This document shows, one piece after another, positions 13,680-14,745 of a stretch of DNA of 14,745 nucleotides. Below the pieces are notes generated by a model, which saw only the letters and a program-made list of their open reading frames with translations, ran no database searches and was not told the DNA's origin. Source of the DNA: an uncultured Lachnospiraceae bacterium (GTDB lineage Bacteria > Bacillota > Clostridia > Lachnospirales > Lachnospiraceae). The stretch is from assembly GCA_910577785.1 (NCBI GenBank), contig CAJTNT010000068.1:1-14745 (forward strand), given 5' to 3'. Every line of letters starts with the position of its first letter. Within the stretch, counting starts at the first letter, position 1. The translations under genes and the position numbers were made by a program.

Positions 13680-13719
13680 TTTTGCCGGGGATAGGGATTT
13701 ATACCTACCCCCAGCAAAA
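13680..13719 (-). terminator. 16-bp hairpin after the ABC permease gene
   Basis: Arms 13680-13695 and 13704-13719 pair at 14 of 16 positions as DNA. In minus-strand RNA the two mismatches become G-U pairs, giving a full 16-bp stem with an 8-nt loop, 15 nt past the permease stop. No T-run follows, so it may be a 3'-end stabiliser rather than a true terminator. Confidence 0.5.
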
Positions 13720-13734
13720 TGGCGTTCTATCACG

Positions 13735-14745
13735 TTATGTCGGCATCACATTCCGTTTTAAACTGGTATAAGCCAGCAAGATATAGATTGCATAAATCAG
13801 GAAGAAAATCCCCAGCGAGATCATCACAATAAACAAAGGACTGTTCATTCCCACCATCACTCCCGGCTCGGGCAGGGAGGCCAGATTGAAAATAAAGGGT
13901 ACGCCGATGAGCAGCGGCGGCACAGCAGGCATGGCATAGTAAATGGCAAACTGGTTTCGGAGGGTTCTTGCCATTTCTCGCCGATCCATGCCCAGCTTTT
14001 GCAGGAGCAGAAACTGCCGCCTGTATCGCTCTGTCTCACTGAGCTGTTGGATAGTAAGGATGGTGGCGGCGGCCATGGTGAGAGCCAGAGCCAGGTAGAA
14101 CAGAGGGAACACGGTGTCAGCGGTCAAAGCCGCCGCATCTGACTCCTCCAGCGCTTTGGCGCGGATGGTGTCATAGCTCTGCGTAAGGTTCTGTTCCCCC
14201 AGTCTGCCGCGGATTTCATACAGGCCGTAGAACTGTTCCTGGGTCACCGGCCGAACCGTCTTCGCCGCATAGGCATAGTGATGCAGCGAAAGGCCTTCCG
14301 CAACATCGTCTGGCACGACAAGGATGAATTGTGTCCCGTTGCTTGCGTTGTAATACTGCATCAGGTGTTCTGTATGCACCCCGCCGAGGGTCAGTTGGGC
14401 GCTCCCAACAGATACGGGCTGGGGATAGTTCGCCAAATGCTCTTCCAGATAGGACCAGCAGTGAATCAGATATTCTCCCGGCTTCAACTTCACCGGTGAA
14501 TATCCCGCAATGGCACGTAGCGCCGCATAGTCGCTGTAGCGCAGCACCTGATCCTGCTCATAGTAACAAAAATAGTCCTTCTCATTTTCTTCCACATAGT
14601 CCAGAACCTGGCTGTCTCCAGTCTGGTAAACGCTGTAGTTTAGCGACTGTTCCACTGGGATATTCGCCCGGATGTAGCTGAAATAGTCCTGGCTGAGGGG
14701 TGTGCCGTCCTCACTGCCGAGATACAGATCAAAGCAGCCGCTCTC
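13735..14745 (-). CDS. ABC transporter permease, FtsX/BceB-like (partial, C-terminal)
   Basis: The frame is open to the window edge, so the N-terminus lies outside. The GTG at 14655 is internal, because the same frame continues for 30 more codons without a stop. The visible 336 residues are a large hydrophilic, probably extracellular, domain of about 210 residues. Three membrane helices follow at roughly 211-234, 264-290 and 300-327. Between the first two is the cytoplasmic segment YRRQFLLLQKLGMDRREM, typical of FtsX-type permeases, where it contacts the ATPase. This layout fits permeases of antimicrobial-peptide sensing/resistance exporters (BceB-like) or lipoprotein/MacB-type systems. The ATPase and any two-component genes would be upstream, beyond the window. 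The gene is more GC-rich than the neighbouring TetR/MFS cassette. Family placement is moderate; the substrate is unknown. Confidence 0.75.
   Translation of the reverse strand, partial: ESGCFDLYLGSEDGTPLSQDYFSYIRANIPVEQSLNYSVYQTGDSQVLDYVEENEKDYFCYYEQDQVLRYSDYAALRAIAGYSPVKLKPGEYLIHCWSYLEEHLANYPQPVSVGSAQLTLGGVHTEHLMQYYNASNGTQFILVVPDDVAEGLSLHHYAYAAKTVRPVTQEQFYGLYEIRGRLGEQNLTQSYDTIRAKALEESDAAALTADTVFPLFYLALALTMAAATILTIQQLSETERYRRQFLLLQKLGMDRREMARTLRNQFAIYYAMPAVPPLLIGVPFIFNLASLPEPGVMVGMNSPLFIVMISLGIFFLIYAIYILLAYTSLKRNVMPT

Noticed and set aside
13487..13771. Plus-strand frame of 94 codons next to the permease
   Set aside because: It spans both hairpins and runs into the opposite strand of the permease 3' end; no ribosome binding site or family motif was seen.
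1..14745. CRISPR array, tRNA or rRNA genes, intact insertion sequence
   Set aside because: No regularly spaced repeats, cloverleaf or rRNA signatures and no transposase were found by eye on either strand.

Overview
The window looks like a chromosomal segment of a gut-type Firmicute, most likely a Lachnospiraceae member. This is inferred from the Clostridia-type ribosomal and elongation-factor proteins, strong AGGAGG ribosome binding sites, use of TTG and GTG starts, and sigma-A promoters with near-perfect TTGACA/TATAAT boxes. No rRNA, tRNA or CRISPR array was seen.

Region 1 (1-5011, minus strand) is the str operon, rpsL-rpsG-fusA-tuf. It is driven by a consensus promoter (TTGACA-17-TATAAT) just upstream of rpsL. 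A second strong promoter lies in the fusA-tuf gap and a clean intrinsic terminator follows tuf. The rpsG-fusA gap (321 bp) is occupied almost entirely by nested inverted repeats, which look like a MITE-like intergenic repeat or a structured RNA inside the operon. Modules resembling it recur upstream of the rpsL promoter.

Region 2 (5012-8600) holds a minus-strand acylphosphatase gene divergent from a plus-strand, membrane-anchored XRE regulator with six predicted membrane helices. A convergent minus-strand RtcB-type RNA ligase follows. Upstream of rtcB is a small minus-strand unit, bounded by a promoter-like sequence and a very strong terminator. It carries a 52-codon ORF that may be frameshifted, or a small RNA.

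Region 3 (8634-10760, minus strand) is a nucleoside-catabolism pair, deoB then deoC. Together they turn (deoxy)ribose-1-phosphate into central metabolites. Between them is what looks like a decayed small gene.

Region 4 (10850-13366, minus strand, AT-rich) is an acquired-looking efflux cassette. It contains a TetR-family repressor with palindromic operators in its own promoter, a truncated ABC-transporter ATPase that stops at its Walker A motif, an MFS drug-efflux-type transporter, a decayed cysteine-rich KTR-type small gene, and a terminator.

Region 5 (13367-14745) is a gap with two strong hairpins, then the C-terminal part of an FtsX/BceB-like ABC permease that runs off the window end. Its base composition is visibly richer in G+C than the adjacent TetR/MFS cassette, so regions 4 and 5 look mosaic.

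The most unusual items are the structured element between rpsG and fusA, the remnant-laden TetR/MFS cassette with its operators, and the small promoter-terminator unit upstream of rtcB. I saw no clear evidence of a wholly new multigene system.
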